The notes: generated by a model from the letters alone, not told the origin. 64,000 bases of DNA from SXOA01 sp051004015 (GCA_051004015.1 JBPCKT010000028.1:1-64000), one strand, 5' to 3'; positions 18,733-27,600 are shown, numbered from the stretch's first letter. Translations and numbers: made by a program.

Positions 18733-19677
18733 TCATAATCGCCCCGCCGTCGTCTCTGCCGCCAACTGGCCAATCATGTCTCGCGTGGCCGCTTCGACGG
18801 CCGCTTGCCAGCGGGCATCCCCGAACTGGTCCCGGTATTCCACCCGCGAATGGGCGAAAATAATCCCGCGGCTGTTGTTGACGATGCCGCCGAGCCCCCG
18901 CTCGTCAAACGCAGCGGCACAATCCTTGGCCGTTCCGCCTTGCGCTCCGAAGCCGGGAATCAATAACAGCGTGCTCGGCATGGCCTGCCGCAACTCGGCC
19001 AATTGTTCTGGATAGGTCGCCCCGCAAACCGCGCCGACGATGCCATACCCCTCGCTACCGCGGCTCTTGCTCGCCAGACCTTCTATAAACTCCGCCACGT
19101 GCCGATAGAGCGTCTTGCCATCAGCCACCAGGTCCTGAAATCGCCCGCCGCCGGGGTTGGAAGTCTTGACCAGCACAAAAATTCCCGCGCCGCGCTCTTT
19201 GGCGATGGTTAGAAATGGCATGATGCTGTCGTCGCCGAGGTACGGGCTGACGGTCAGAGCATCGGCGCCCCAGGGCGATTTTTGGGCAGGCTGGAAGCCT
19301 ACCCCACCGAGGTATCCTTCCGCATACGCCTGAGCCGTCGTCCCGATATCGTTCCGTTTGCCGTCGAGAATCACGACGAGTCCCTTCTGGGCCGCGTAGC
19401 TCATCACCTCTCCCAGTGCCACGCAACCCGCCGGCCCAAGCTGCTCGAAAAAAGCAGCCTGCGGCTTGACGGCAGGAACCAGGGGCGCGACCACATCGAT
19501 TATGCCGCGGCAGAAGGCGACATAGGCGCGCGCGACCGCCTCATTCCCCTCCCCGTTGAGCAGTCCGTTGGGGAGACTCTCGGCCCGCGGGTCGAGGCCG
19601 ACCAGCACGGGGTTCTTTTTGCGGCGAATGGTGCCGATCAGGCGGTCGGCGAAATGGTCGGGCAAGATTTCAAGCAT
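18733..19677 (-). CDS. pyrF: Orotidine 5'-phosphate decarboxylase (type 2)
   Basis: A 314-residue PyrF of the longer, type 2 subfamily. VLVGLDPRAESLP binds the substrate start, VILDGKRNDIGTTAQ (residues 102-116) contains the catalytic Lys107 and Asp110, and LLIPGFGAQGG is the phosphate-binding loop. It catalyses decarboxylation of OMP to UMP, the last step of de novo pyrimidine synthesis, in the cytoplasm. The gene stands alone, which is common for pyrF. A short T-rich spacer separates it from the divergent ThuA gene. The Shine-Dalgarno is weak. Confidence 0.95.
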   Translation of the reverse strand: MLEILPDHFADRLIGTIRRKKNPVLVGLDPRAESLPNGLLNGEGNEAVARAYVAFCRGIIDVVAPLVPAVKPQAAFFEQLGPAGCVALGEVMSYAAQKGLVVILDGKRNDIGTTAQAYAEGYLGGVGFQPAQKSPWGADALTVSPYLGDDSIMPFLTIAKERGAGIFVLVKTSNPGGGRFQDLVADGKTLYRHVAEFIEGLASKSRGSEGYGIVGAVCGATYPEQLAELRQAMPSTLLLIPGFGAQGGTAKDCAAAFDERGLGGIVNNSRGIIFAHSRVEYRDQFGDARWQAAVEAATRDMIGQLAAETTAGRL

Positions 19678-19798
19678 GGCCTGATTTTAAGGGGTGAGGG
19701 CGGAGTGAGAAGTGGGCGCTTGCTTGTCATCCGCCTCTTCGCGCCGCTAATCTACAAACACTCCCCAACACCACTCTCCCCCATCCTGGACGCTCCCC

Positions 19799-20581
19799 AT
19801 GCCCGCCCCACTCCGCGTCACTCTCTGGAACGAATACGTCCACGAACAACTGGTCGAGCAAGTGCGGCAGATTTACCCGCAGGGGATGCATGCCGTGTGG
19901 GCCGAGACCCTGAAAAGGCAGCTCGGCAATGAAGTCACCATCCGCACTGCCACGCTCGACGAGCCGGAGCATGGCTTGACGGAGGAAGTGCTGGCGGAAA
20001 CCGACGTGCTGACCTGGTGGGGACACGCCGCCCACGAGCGGGTGAGCGACGCGGTCGTGGAGCGGGTGCAAAAGCGGGTCTGGCATGGAATGGGCCTGGT
20101 CGCCCTCCACTCCGCCCACAACAGCAAAATCTTCAAAAAACTGATGGGGACCAGTTGCATGCTCCGCTGGCGCGAAGCCGCGGAGAAAGAGCGGGTCTGG
20201 ATTGTGAACCCCTCGCATCCCATCGTCGCCGGCTTCACGGAAGAATGCTTCGAGCTGCCACACACGGAGATGTATGGCGAGTTCTTCGACATCCCCACTC
20301 CCGACGAGCTCTTCACCATCAGTTGGTTCGAAGGGGGCGAAGTCTTTCGCTCCGGCTGCACCTGGCGGCGAGGAAAAGGGAAGGTTGTCTACTTCAGCCC
20401 CGGCCACGAGACATTCCCCATCTATCACGACTCCAACGTCCAGCGAATCCTCGCCGGCTGCGTCCGCTTTGCCGCCCCCACTGGCTGCACGTACCACGGC
20501 GAAGGTCGCAACATTCCCGTCCCCCTCGCCCCGATTGAAGCCAAACACGTCGTCGATGAAAGCCTGCACCGCGCGAAGTGA
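19799..20581 (+). CDS. ThuA-domain protein
   Basis: A 260-residue ThuA (trehalose utilisation-like, glutamine amidotransferase-like fold) protein. LRVTLWNEYVHEQ opens the domain, TDVLTWWGHAAHERV and GMGLVALHSAHNSKIFKKLMGT follow (the HS pair is typical), and GKGKVVYFSPGHETFPIY is the ending of the fold. It lacks a signal peptide. ThuA domains have been linked to sugar metabolism, but the catalytic role is uncertain. The next gene, a small MbcA/ParS-like protein, starts 12 nt after its stop on the same strand. Confidence 0.85.
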   Translation: MPAPLRVTLWNEYVHEQLVEQVRQIYPQGMHAVWAETLKRQLGNEVTIRTATLDEPEHGLTEEVLAETDVLTWWGHAAHERVSDAVVERVQKRVWHGMGLVALHSAHNSKIFKKLMGTSCMLRWREAAEKERVWIVNPSHPIVAGFTEECFELPHTEMYGEFFDIPTPDELFTISWFEGGEVFRSGCTWRRGKGKVVYFSPGHETFPIYHDSNVQRILAGCVRFAAPTGCTYHGEGRNIPVPLAPIEAKHVVDESLHRAK

Positions 20582-20593
20582 GCCGAGGTATAA

Positions 20594-20794
20594 ATGCCCT
20601 TTCAATCCTTCGATCAGTTACCGAATCACATCAGGAAATGGCTGACCGAAACTGAGGTGCCGGATCTAGAGGTTTGGGTTAAGAAGCCCATACCGGCCCT
20701 TGGCGGGAAAACTATCCTGGAAATAGCAAGCGAGCCTGACGGTGAACGTCGTCTCGCCGAATTCTGTGGGCGCGTTCGCACTGGATTTCCATGA
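20594..20794 (+). CDS. Small MbcA/ParS/Xre (DUF2384)-like protein
   Basis: A 66-residue protein. The segment WVKKPIPALGGKTILEIASEPDGERRLAEFCGRV follows the pattern of the C-terminal toxin-binding domain of MbcA/ParS/Xre antitoxins (P-x-L-G-G-K/R-T-x-L-E-h, then G-x-x-x-h). GAGG lies 5 nt before the ATG. The N-terminal HTH region normally found in such antitoxins is absent, and no RES-domain toxin gene is adjacent, so it may be an orphan or a different small regulator. It lies between the ThuA and alpha/beta hydrolase genes, which start 12 nt upstream and 67 nt downstream. Confidence 0.45.
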   Translation: MPFQSFDQLPNHIRKWLTETEVPDLEVWVKKPIPALGGKTILEIASEPDGERRLAEFCGRVRTGFP

Positions 20795-20861
20795 GCAACA
20801 AACGCCCTCGACAACCTACTGGCGGTACTTGTTTTCACCCCTTTCTTTCAAGGCTAACACC

Positions 20862-22823
20862 ATGTTGCCATACATCCGCCTGTCAATTCTTTTTCTCATC
20901 ATCTCCTTCTTTGCGCACTCTACTCCCGTTTCGGGTCAGCCTCTCGGCCAGCCCGACCGCGACGCCCCCGGCGATGAGATGATTCAGGCGTACCTGGCGG
21001 CAGAAATGGCCAAAATAGAAACCACTTTCACCGACGACGTCAAATCCCTCGCCGACTGGCAAGCGAAGCGGCCGGAGTTTGTCGAGCAGTATTACTACAT
21101 GCTCGGTCTCTCGCCCCGTCCGGAAAAAACACCTCTCGCCCCCACCATCACCGGCACGCTGAAAGGGGACGGCTATGAAGTGGACATGATTCACTATCAA
21201 AGCGTGTCGCATCTGTATGTTACCGGCAACCTCTATCGGCCGGCCAAAGTGAAGGAGGGCGAAAAACTTCCCGCGGTCTTCTATGTCTGCGGGCACTCCG
21301 GCCGCGGTCGCAACGGCAACAAGGTTGCCTACCAGTCGCACGGGATCTGGTTCGCCCGCCGCGGCTATATCTGCCTCGTCGTCGATACGCTGCAGCTCGG
21401 CGAAATCGCCGCCACGCACCATGGCACGTACAACCTGCAGCGGTGGTGGTGGCACTCCCGCGGCTACACCCCCGCCGGCGTCGAAGCCTGGAACGGCGTC
21501 CGGGGAATCGACTACCTCATCAGCCGCCCGGACGTCGATCCGGAGCGGATCGCGGTCACTGGCATCAGCGGCGGCGGGGCGGCAACATTCTGGGTCGCCG
21601 CGGCCGACGAGCGAGTGAAAGTCGCCGTCCCCGTCAGCGGCATGGCGGACCTGGAGTCCTACGTTCCCAATCGTGTCATCAATGGCCACTGCGATTGCAT
21701 GTTCCTCTACAACACCTACCAGTGGCCCTGGACCCGCATCGCCAATCTCGTCGCCCCCCGCCCGATGCTGTTCATCAACAGCGACAAGGACGCCATCTTC
21801 CCGATGGACGCCAACGACCGCATCATCAATCGGCTGGAGCGGACCTACAGCCTGTATGGCAAAGGAAACGACGTCGACTCCGTCGTCAGCGTCGGCGGCC
21901 ACGCCTATCGCCAGGACATCCGCCAGGCCGCCTACACTTTTATCAACACGCACCTCAAGGGCGACCCCCGCCCCGTCACCGACAGCGAGCGGGACATCGT
22001 CACCGAGGGAGGGAACCCCGGCCCCTATCCGATTCCGCCGGAAAAGCTCCGCGTTTTTCCGGGCGACAGCGACCTCCCCTCTGATCAGCTCAACACCAAG
22101 ATTGACGAAAGCTTCGTCCCCATCGCCAAGGGTGGGCGCGGGTCTCCTGACGCTGCCCAGAGAGCCGCCATGCTCAAGCAACTCCGCAGCACCAGCTTCC
22201 GCTACTTCCCGGATTCGATCCCCTCCGCCAGGAAGGTCAAGGACATCGATGCCGACACCGAGCGGCTCACTTCGGAAGAGCATATCCATTTTGATCTCCG
22301 CTATCCCGCCGGAAAAGCGACAACAAAGTTAAATGCCTCCAAAGGGATCCTGCTCGTCGTCCTCGGCGAGGCAGACGCCGGCAAAACGCCCGACTGGCTG
22401 AAGGACGTCAATCCCGACGGCAAATCCATCGTCCTCTGCGAGCCTCGCGGCATCGGCGCGACGCGCTGGACTCGCAAGAACGGCCCCAACTACGTCGAGC
22501 GATCTCACGCCCTCCTCGGCCGCACTGCCGACACCGGCCGCGTCTGGGACATCATCGCCGCCGCCAAATACCTGGCCCAAAAGTCCAGCGGCGGGGATTC
22601 ACTTCCACCCATACATGTCGCCGGCAAAGGTTCCGCCAGCCTGCTCGCCGCCTATGCCGCGATTCTGGACGAACAATTCGCCAGCGTCACGCTTCTCTCG
22701 CCCCTCACCAGCCACATGGACAAGGACGCTCCCCAGTTCCTCAGCCTCCTCCGCACCTGCGATGTGCCCGACGCTCTCCGCCTCATCGCTCCGCGGCAGG
22801 TGCGAAGCTTGCCGCAAAAATAA
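20862..22823 (+). CDS. Exported alpha/beta hydrolase (acetyl xylan esterase-like), intact nucleophile
   Basis: A 653-residue exported protein with a signal peptide ending near APVSGQ. The catalytic domain spans about 90-380: a YVCGHSGRGRNG oxyanion-type loop, the nucleophile elbow GISGGGA with Ser236, and SVGGHAYRQDIR, whose His is probably catalytic. A second, C-terminal alpha/beta segment (about 430-650) has HVAGKGSASLLAAY and may be structural. The arrangement resembles planctomycete acetyl xylan esterase-like hydrolases (CE family). The ATG at 20862 has AAGG 9 nt upstream and begins the signal; longer frames run into the preceding small gene. Confidence 0.75.
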   Translation: MLPYIRLSILFLIISFFAHSTPVSGQPLGQPDRDAPGDEMIQAYLAAEMAKIETTFTDDVKSLADWQAKRPEFVEQYYYMLGLSPRPEKTPLAPTITGTLKGDGYEVDMIHYQSVSHLYVTGNLYRPAKVKEGEKLPAVFYVCGHSGRGRNGNKVAYQSHGIWFARRGYICLVVDTLQLGEIAATHHGTYNLQRWWWHSRGYTPAGVEAWNGVRGIDYLISRPDVDPERIAVTGISGGGAATFWVAAADERVKVAVPVSGMADLESYVPNRVINGHCDCMFLYNTYQWPWTRIANLVAPRPMLFINSDKDAIFPMDANDRIINRLERTYSLYGKGNDVDSVVSVGGHAYRQDIRQAAYTFINTHLKGDPRPVTDSERDIVTEGGNPGPYPIPPEKLRVFPGDSDLPSDQLNTKIDESFVPIAKGGRGSPDAAQRAAMLKQLRSTSFRYFPDSIPSARKVKDIDADTERLTSEEHIHFDLRYPAGKATTKLNASKGILLVVLGEADAGKTPDWLKDVNPDGKSIVLCEPRGIGATRWTRKNGPNYVERSHALLGRTADTGRVWDIIAAAKYLAQKSSGGDSLPPIHVAGKGSASLLAAYAAILDEQFASVTLLSPLTSHMDKDAPQFLSLLRTCDVPDALRLIAPRQVRSLPQK

Positions 22824-22846
22824 CCGCGAGAAATCAAGTTGATGGC

Positions 22847-23506
22847 CTAAAGCACGCCGTACTTCTTAAACACATCCGTCGCCTTCATGCCGGCCCGAAT
22901 GTCGTCGCGGACTTTGTTCTCGGCGTGGACCTTGTCCCACGCGCGGCGGAGGGCTTCGGCTTCCACAGCCTGCGGAATCACGACCACGCCGTCGCTGTCG
23001 GCAATGACGATGTCGCCGGGGGAAAAGCGGACGCCTCCGATTTCCACGGGGACGTCCAAGTCAATCACCCGCTGGCGATGGAGGCTGTCGTACACGCTGC
23101 GGGCACGAGCGAAGACTGGGAAATTCATCTCGCGCATCTTGCGAATGTCCCGCGCCGCGCCATCCACAATCGCTCCCACGCAGCCGGTGTTGTGGCAGGC
23201 GGTGGAGAGGAGCTCGCCCCACAAAGCCGAATGGACGCTTCCCGCGGCAGCGGCGATGAGCACGTCATCGGGCCGGCAGGAATCGACGGCCTGCAATTCC
23301 AGCTCATAGGGGCGAAGATCGTCGTGAAACATGTCGGCCCAGAGCGTCGTCTTGCAGCGGCCGACGAGGACTGTCTCGACGGTGAGCGGACGAAGATCGA
23401 CTCGCGGCGACTGATTTCGGTAGCCCAGTGAATCAAGAGCATCGGCGACGACGGCGGAGTACAGGGACTCGCGCATCATCGCGAATGTGATGGCGGGGGA
23501 AGTCAT
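22847..23506 (-). CDS. RraA-like / HMG aldolase family protein
   Basis: A 219-residue RraA-fold protein. The fold signature GAIVDGAARDIRKM (Asp/Arg metal and substrate site) is at about 112-125, preceded by ALWGELLSTACHNTG and followed by VEIGGVRFSPGDIVIADSDGVVVIP. Relatives are 4-hydroxy-4-methyl-2-oxoglutarate aldolases/oxaloacetate decarboxylases; E. coli RraA itself inhibits RNase E. Planctomycete copies are usually annotated as aldolases. Its start codon abuts the stop of the preceding frr gene with no gap, so translation is coupled to frr. Confidence 0.8.
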   Translation of the reverse strand: MTSPAITFAMMRESLYSAVVADALDSLGYRNQSPRVDLRPLTVETVLVGRCKTTLWADMFHDDLRPYELELQAVDSCRPDDVLIAAAAGSVHSALWGELLSTACHNTGCVGAIVDGAARDIRKMREMNFPVFARARSVYDSLHRQRVIDLDVPVEIGGVRFSPGDIVIADSDGVVVIPQAVEAEALRRAWDKVHAENKVRDDIRAGMKATDVFKKYGVL

Positions 23507-24067
23507 CTACTCACCCATCACTTCTGCTTCGCGGGCGGAGGCCATGTCCGCCACCGTCCCTTCGTACTTCTTGGTGAGCTGCTGGATTTCTTCCTGCACC
23601 TTCTTGTTTTCGTCTTCCGTCAGCTCCTTGTCCTTCTCGGCCTGGTCGGCGGCCTTGTTGCCGTCGCGGCGGACGTTGCGGATGCTGACCTTGGCCTCCT
23701 CGGTCATCTCCTTGATTCGGCCCACCAGCTTTTTCCGGGAATCGGTGGTCAGCGGCGGCACGTTGATGCGGATGATGCGGCCGTCGTTCTGCGGCGCGAA
23801 GCCCAGGCCGCTGGCGATAATCGCCTTCTCAATCTCCTTGATCGTACTGGGGTCATAGGGCCGGATCACCAGCTGCTGGGCCTCTGGCGCGCCGACGTTC
23901 GCCAGTTGCTTCATCGGCGTCTGTGAGCCGTAAATCTCCACCTTCAGCGTATCGACGAGGCCCGGATTCGCCCGCCCGGTCCGAATGCCTGAGAGGTCGT
24001 TCTTGAGTTTTGCGACCGCCTTATCCATGCGATCTTCCACGTCCAAAAGAATATCGTCGGCAGCCAT
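23507..24067 (-). CDS. frr: Ribosome recycling factor
   Basis: A 186-residue RRF of typical length. It contains RTGRANPGLVDTLKVEIYGSQTPMKQLANV (the conserved N-terminal helix and turn), GLGFAPQNDGRIIRINVPPLTTDSRK and the long C-terminal coiled helix ending YEGTVADMASARE. RRF with EF-G splits post-termination ribosomes. frr usually follows pyrH; here it is followed by the RraA-like gene and preceded by repeat DNA, while pyrF lies 4 kb away. No clear Shine-Dalgarno precedes the ATG. Confidence 0.95.
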   Translation of the reverse strand: MAADDILLDVEDRMDKAVAKLKNDLSGIRTGRANPGLVDTLKVEIYGSQTPMKQLANVGAPEAQQLVIRPYDPSTIKEIEKAIIASGLGFAPQNDGRIIRINVPPLTTDSRKKLVGRIKEMTEEAKVSIRNVRRDGNKAADQAEKDKELTEDENKKVQEEIQQLTKKYEGTVADMASAREAEVMGE

Positions 24068-24184
24068 GACAGGAGCCCAGTGACCAGGAGAGGGAGATAA
24101 CCGTCCGCAGCCGTTATCTTATCGCCGGAAAGGGCTGTCGGGGAGGTATCGGCGGCTCCCTCTGGCTCGCCAAGAAATAAAAGA

Positions 24185-24227
24185 TGCCCGGCAGCGGGCG
24201 AACAGAATTCGCACACACTGCCGGGCA
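24185..24227 (-). terminator. Rho-independent-type terminator after the EF-hand gene
   Basis: A 10-bp stem TGCCCGGCAG/CTGCCGGGCA with a 23-nt loop, 27 nt beyond the EF-hand stop. Read on the minus strand it is followed by ATCTTTTATTTCTT, a T-rich tract at about 24170-24184, so it fits an intrinsic terminator well. Confidence 0.65.
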
Positions 24228-24253
24228 ACACTTGGGGGCTGCTCTTGTTCGTA

Positions 24254-24958
24254 CTATTCGGGCTTCTTGCCTTTTCCCTTCTCGGCACGCTCCTTTTTGG
24301 CGGCGGCCTTCTCTTCGTCGCTCAACTTGCCGTCGTCGTCCGTGTCGAACTTCTTCATGGCCTCGGTAAGCTTGCCGGCCGGGCGCTCTCCCTTTTTGAG
24401 TTTGAGTTCCTTCTGCGCCTGCTCTTTTTCATCTGGGCTCAGTTTTCCGTCGCCGTTCTTGTCAAACCGCTTGATCATCAAATCGCGGCTGCGGGGCTTT
24501 TTCCCTTCGCCTGCACCACTGGCGGGAGCGCCAAATCCGCCGCCGGCCGGAATTCCGCCGGCCCCTGCCCCTGGTAGGCCGCCGGTTGCCGGTCCCCCGC
24601 CGCCTCCAGCGCGGGCCTTTTGGAAGGCAGACATCGCTGCCGCCTGCTCCTGGGGATTCAACTTGCCGTCGCCATCGCGGTCAAATCTCTTCTTGATTTC
24701 GTCGAAATTGATTCCCGCTGCGCCCGCCCCAGCGCCAAACTGCTTCAGGGCAGCCTCGCGGGCATTCTGCAATTCTTCGCCCGTCAAATTACCGTCGCCG
24801 TCGGCGTCGAATTTTTCCAGCAGTTGTTTCTTCAGTTGCTCGGGATTGAGTCCCGCCCCCGGCTGGGCTCCATCTTCAGCGCACGCCAGGCTGGCAAAAG
24901 CAACGACCGCAGCGGCCCCGAAGAGACCTCGCAGAGATTTCCCCCAAATAGATTTCAT
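24254..24958 (-). CDS. Secreted four-EF-hand protein
   Basis: A 234-residue protein with a signal peptide (MKSIWGKSLRGLFGAAAVVAFASLACA) and four EF-hand loops: DADGDGNLTGEE, DRDGDGKLNPQE, DKNGDGKLSPDE and DTDDDGKLSDEE, each with acidic residues at positions 1, 3, 5 and Glu at 12, so all should bind Ca2+. The first pair and second pair are separated by a Gly/Pro/Ala-rich linker of about 60 residues. The C-terminus is Lys-rich. This architecture is common in planctomycete periplasmic or secreted proteins; partners are unknown. The start at 24958 begins the signal; longer frames are not supported. Confidence 0.8.
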   Translation of the reverse strand: MKSIWGKSLRGLFGAAAVVAFASLACAEDGAQPGAGLNPEQLKKQLLEKFDADGDGNLTGEELQNAREAALKQFGAGAGAAGINFDEIKKRFDRDGDGKLNPQEQAAAMSAFQKARAGGGGGPATGGLPGAGAGGIPAGGGFGAPASGAGEGKKPRSRDLMIKRFDKNGDGKLSPDEKEQAQKELKLKKGERPAGKLTEAMKKFDTDDDGKLSDEEKAAAKKERAEKGKGKKPE

Positions 24959-25068
24959 AGCTGCCTCACTTGTTCCCACAGGATGGTGCAAATCACGTTG
25001 TCAATCAGAGAGGTCAAGACAGCCCAGTTCCTTGGGATTCAACCCCACTGCTTCCGGCGGGTTTCGGC

Positions 25069-25136
25069 CCAGCAACTAGAATTTATTCCCGGCCGATTCA
25101 GCCCCTCGAACTCTCTTCCTTAAGTCTAGTTGCTGG
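25069..25136. repeat. 12-bp perfect inverted repeat
   Basis: CCAGCAACTAGA (25069-25080) and TCTAGTTGCTGG (25125-25136) with a 44-nt spacer, directly downstream of the CYTH gene. A CTTAAGTCT direct repeat overlaps the right arm. It may be a terminator or a cruciform-forming repeat. Confidence 0.5.
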
Positions 25137-25142
25137 TAAGGC

Positions 25143-25700
25143 TTAAGTCTTCCCTTTCGAGAGGAGTAAATCCAGATATCCGCGACGTTCCGACTGCTGC
25201 AAGCCAAGTTTCCTGGCCAGACTTTCCAGCCGTTTCTTGGCAGGATTCAGCTCATTTTCATCCGCCAGGATTTCCAGCTCCAAATACGTCCCCAGGCCGG
25301 CCACCTGGTCCAGCGCCAGATGAACCTCGCCATCCTCCCAGGCCACCTTCCCAGGAATCCGCTCCTTGGAAACGTCCCTTACCCGCGCGAAGCCGAGGAT
25401 TTCCAGGAGTTCGGCCCATCGGTCGAAACCACCGCGTCCCGGTTCCACGGCGAGCTCGAGCTCGCGGCGGGTCTTAGTTTCTGCGTCGATTTTCGGGCCT
25501 TTGTAAGTGATGCAGTTCTCCTCGCCGACGCGCCGCAGGCGGAGCGCTTCGTCGGTCTGGGCGAAGTCCCGGATGGGATGGCGGAAGTACAAATCCACCT
25601 GATTCACCGGCGGCTCAAAAGTCGCGCCCAGGGCTTCCAATGAAAGCCGCAGTTGTCGCATGTCATCCACCGGGTACTTTTGTTCGATTTCCAGTTGCAT
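25143..25700 (-). CDS. CYTH-domain protein (class IV adenylate cyclase / triphosphatase family)
   Basis: A 185-residue CYTH protein. The diagnostic E-x-E-x-K motif is EIEQK near residues 4-8, followed by basic-and-acidic strands of the triphosphate tunnel (YFRHPIRDFAQTDEALRLRRVGEENCITYKGPKID, ETKTRRELELAVEPG, ALDQVAGLGTYLELEI, SYLDLLL-type end). CYTH enzymes include CyaB adenylate cyclases and thiamine triphosphatases; which one this is cannot be told. ATG 25700 opens the motif. The divergent neighbour 64 bp away encodes a class III adenylate cyclase, an intriguing pairing. Confidence 0.8.
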   Translation of the reverse strand: MQLEIEQKYPVDDMRQLRLSLEALGATFEPPVNQVDLYFRHPIRDFAQTDEALRLRRVGEENCITYKGPKIDAETKTRRELELAVEPGRGGFDRWAELLEILGFARVRDVSKERIPGKVAWEDGEVHLALDQVAGLGTYLELEILADENELNPAKKRLESLARKLGLQQSERRGYLDLLLSKGKT

Positions 25701-25731
25701 GACCTTTACCAGCGGTAGAGGAAGAACAGCG

Positions 25732-25737
25732 TATAAT
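25732..25737 (+). promoter_or_regulatory. Possible -10 element of the cyclase gene
   Basis: A perfect TATAAT lies 27 nt before the ATG of the FHA-cyclase gene in the 64-bp divergent gap. No good -35 is present at 16-18 nt spacing, so this is a weak call. Confidence 0.3.
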
Positions 25738-25764
25738 CCACGAAACCTTCTCCATTCTATACCT

Positions 25765-27549
25765 ATGCCCGATCTCATCGCACAAGGTTCCGAACCGCAG
25801 CATCGCTGGCGGCGCAAAGTCCTCTCCGGGGCGTCGCAAGTGATCGGCCGCGGAGCGGGCCCGTGGTCGACGCCGTGGGACGAGCGGATTTCCCGTCGGC
25901 ATGTGGAGGTGGAGTGGCGGGACGGCCTTTTGCACGTCACGGTTCTGCCCGAGGCTCGCAATCCTGTCTTCCATCGCGGCCGCAAGAGCGGTGACTTTGA
26001 GCTGAAGCCCGGCGATCACTTCGTCATTGGCGGTACCACCTTTACGCTGGCGGATGAGCGGGTCAACGTCTCCCTCGACGTCCCCATGCCTTCGAATGAA
26101 CGGACTTTCAACCTCGAGGATCTCCGCCACAAGCCCTATCGCCAGGCCGACCAGCGGATCGAAGTCCTCAGCCGCCTGCCGGACATCATCTCGGGATCAG
26201 CCACCGACAGCGAGATGTTCGTGCGGCTGGTCAATTTGCTGCTCTCGGGAGTGCCGCGGGCGATGGCCGCGGCGATTGTCGCCGTGGAAGAGAGCGGCGG
26301 CGTCACGGTGCTGCACTGGGACCGGCGGATTCTCGCGGGGACGGAGTTCCGGCCCAGCGAGCGGCTCATCCGCCAGGCCATCACATCCGGCGAGAGCACC
26401 GCCCACGTCTGGAGCGGCAGCGGGCCGCGCGTGGAACAGGACCTGACGATGAGCGAAGGGGTCGACTGGGCCTACTGCACGCCGGTCATGGGCTCCGCTT
26501 GCCAGGGGTGGGCGCTCTACGTCACCGGCAGCTTCGCGGGAGAGAACCCGCTGGAATCAGGCAACGACCCGGAAGCCCTCCGCGACGACGTGAAGTTCAC
26601 GGAGCTTACGGCTGCCACGCTGGCGGGCCTGCGCGAATCGCGACTGTTGGCGCGGCGGCAGGCAGGACTGGGGCAGTTTTTTTCACCCATCGTGCTCGAT
26701 GCGCTGGCGGGGCAAGACCCGAACATTGCGCTCGCCCCGCGCGAAGCGGATGTTTCGGTGCTATTCTGCGACCTCCGCGGGTTCTCGCGGCATAGTGAGC
26801 GTCATGCGGACAATCTGACGGAGCTGCTCGAACGGGTGAGTCGGGCCCTGGGAGTGATGACGCGGCACATCCTGGCGGAAGGGGGTGTGATCGGCGATTT
26901 CCACGGCGACAGCGCCATGGGCTTCTGGGGTTGGCCCCTGCCGCAACCCGATGCTGCCGCCCGTGCCTGCCGGGCGGCCCTGGCGATTCGCAAGGACTTC
27001 GCCGACGCTGCTGCGATCCCCAGTGCCTCGGCGACGCAGAATGCCCTTGCGGATTTTCGCGTCGGCATTGGCATCGCCTCCGGCCGGGCGGTGGCGGGAA
27101 AAATCGGCACCATCGACCAGGTGAAGGTCACGGTCTTCGGCCCGGTCGTCAATCTTGCTTCCCGCCTGGAAGCTATGACCAAGCAGATCCATGCCCCCAT
27201 ACTTCTCGACGAAGCTACCGCCGCAGCCGCTCGGCAACACTTGGCGCAAGACTCCGCCCGTCTGCGGCGGGTTGCCAAGGTCAAACCGGCGGGGATGGAT
27301 ACACCGGTCCTGGTCAGCGAGCTCGTTCCCCCCGCGGCCCAATACCCGCAGCTCAGCGATGAGAACCTGGCCGCCTACGAAGAGGCGGTGGATGCGTTTC
27401 TAGCAGGCGACTGGTCGCTGGCCCTCAAGCTCTTGCACCGCGTGCCGCCGGACGACCTGGTGAAGGACTTCCTGACCGTCTTCATCGCCCAGCACAACCG
27501 CACGCCGCCGCCTGGTTGGGATGGGGCGATACCGCTGGGCACGAAATAA
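25765..27549 (+). CDS. FHA-GAF-adenylate/guanylate cyclase (class III)
   Basis: A 594-residue signalling protein. Residues about 5-110 are an FHA domain (GRGAGPWSTPWDERISRRHVEVEW with the S/R-x-x-H core), about 120-290 a GAF-like region (SEMFVRLVNLLLSGVPRAMAAAIVAVE) and about 320-500 a class III nucleotidyl cyclase. Metal aspartates are Asp336 (VLFCDLRGFS) and Asp382 (GDFHGDSAMGFWG); the transition-state Asn463 and Arg467 are in VVNLASRLEA. The purine-determining pair is unusual: the position normally Lys is Asp378 and the position normally Asp/Glu is Lys454, a charge swap. FHA domains bind phosphothreonine, so kinase input is likely. The ATG at 25765 begins the FHA domain. Confidence 0.85.
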   Translation: MPDLIAQGSEPQHRWRRKVLSGASQVIGRGAGPWSTPWDERISRRHVEVEWRDGLLHVTVLPEARNPVFHRGRKSGDFELKPGDHFVIGGTTFTLADERVNVSLDVPMPSNERTFNLEDLRHKPYRQADQRIEVLSRLPDIISGSATDSEMFVRLVNLLLSGVPRAMAAAIVAVEESGGVTVLHWDRRILAGTEFRPSERLIRQAITSGESTAHVWSGSGPRVEQDLTMSEGVDWAYCTPVMGSACQGWALYVTGSFAGENPLESGNDPEALRDDVKFTELTAATLAGLRESRLLARRQAGLGQFFSPIVLDALAGQDPNIALAPREADVSVLFCDLRGFSRHSERHADNLTELLERVSRALGVMTRHILAEGGVIGDFHGDSAMGFWGWPLPQPDAAARACRAALAIRKDFADAAAIPSASATQNALADFRVGIGIASGRAVAGKIGTIDQVKVTVFGPVVNLASRLEAMTKQIHAPILLDEATAAAARQHLAQDSARLRRVAKVKPAGMDTPVLVSELVPPAAQYPQLSDENLAAYEEAVDAFLAGDWSLALKLLHRVPPDDLVKDFLTVFIAQHNRTPPPGWDGAIPLGTK

Positions 27550-27600
27550 ACTGTCGGAATCGTCTTCGTGTGAGATAGAATGGAAACCAGATGTAAACCC

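Noticed and set aside
20883..22289. A 468-residue minus-strand frame opposite the alpha/beta hydrolase
   Set aside because: Antisense to a gene with a signal peptide and an intact nucleophile motif.
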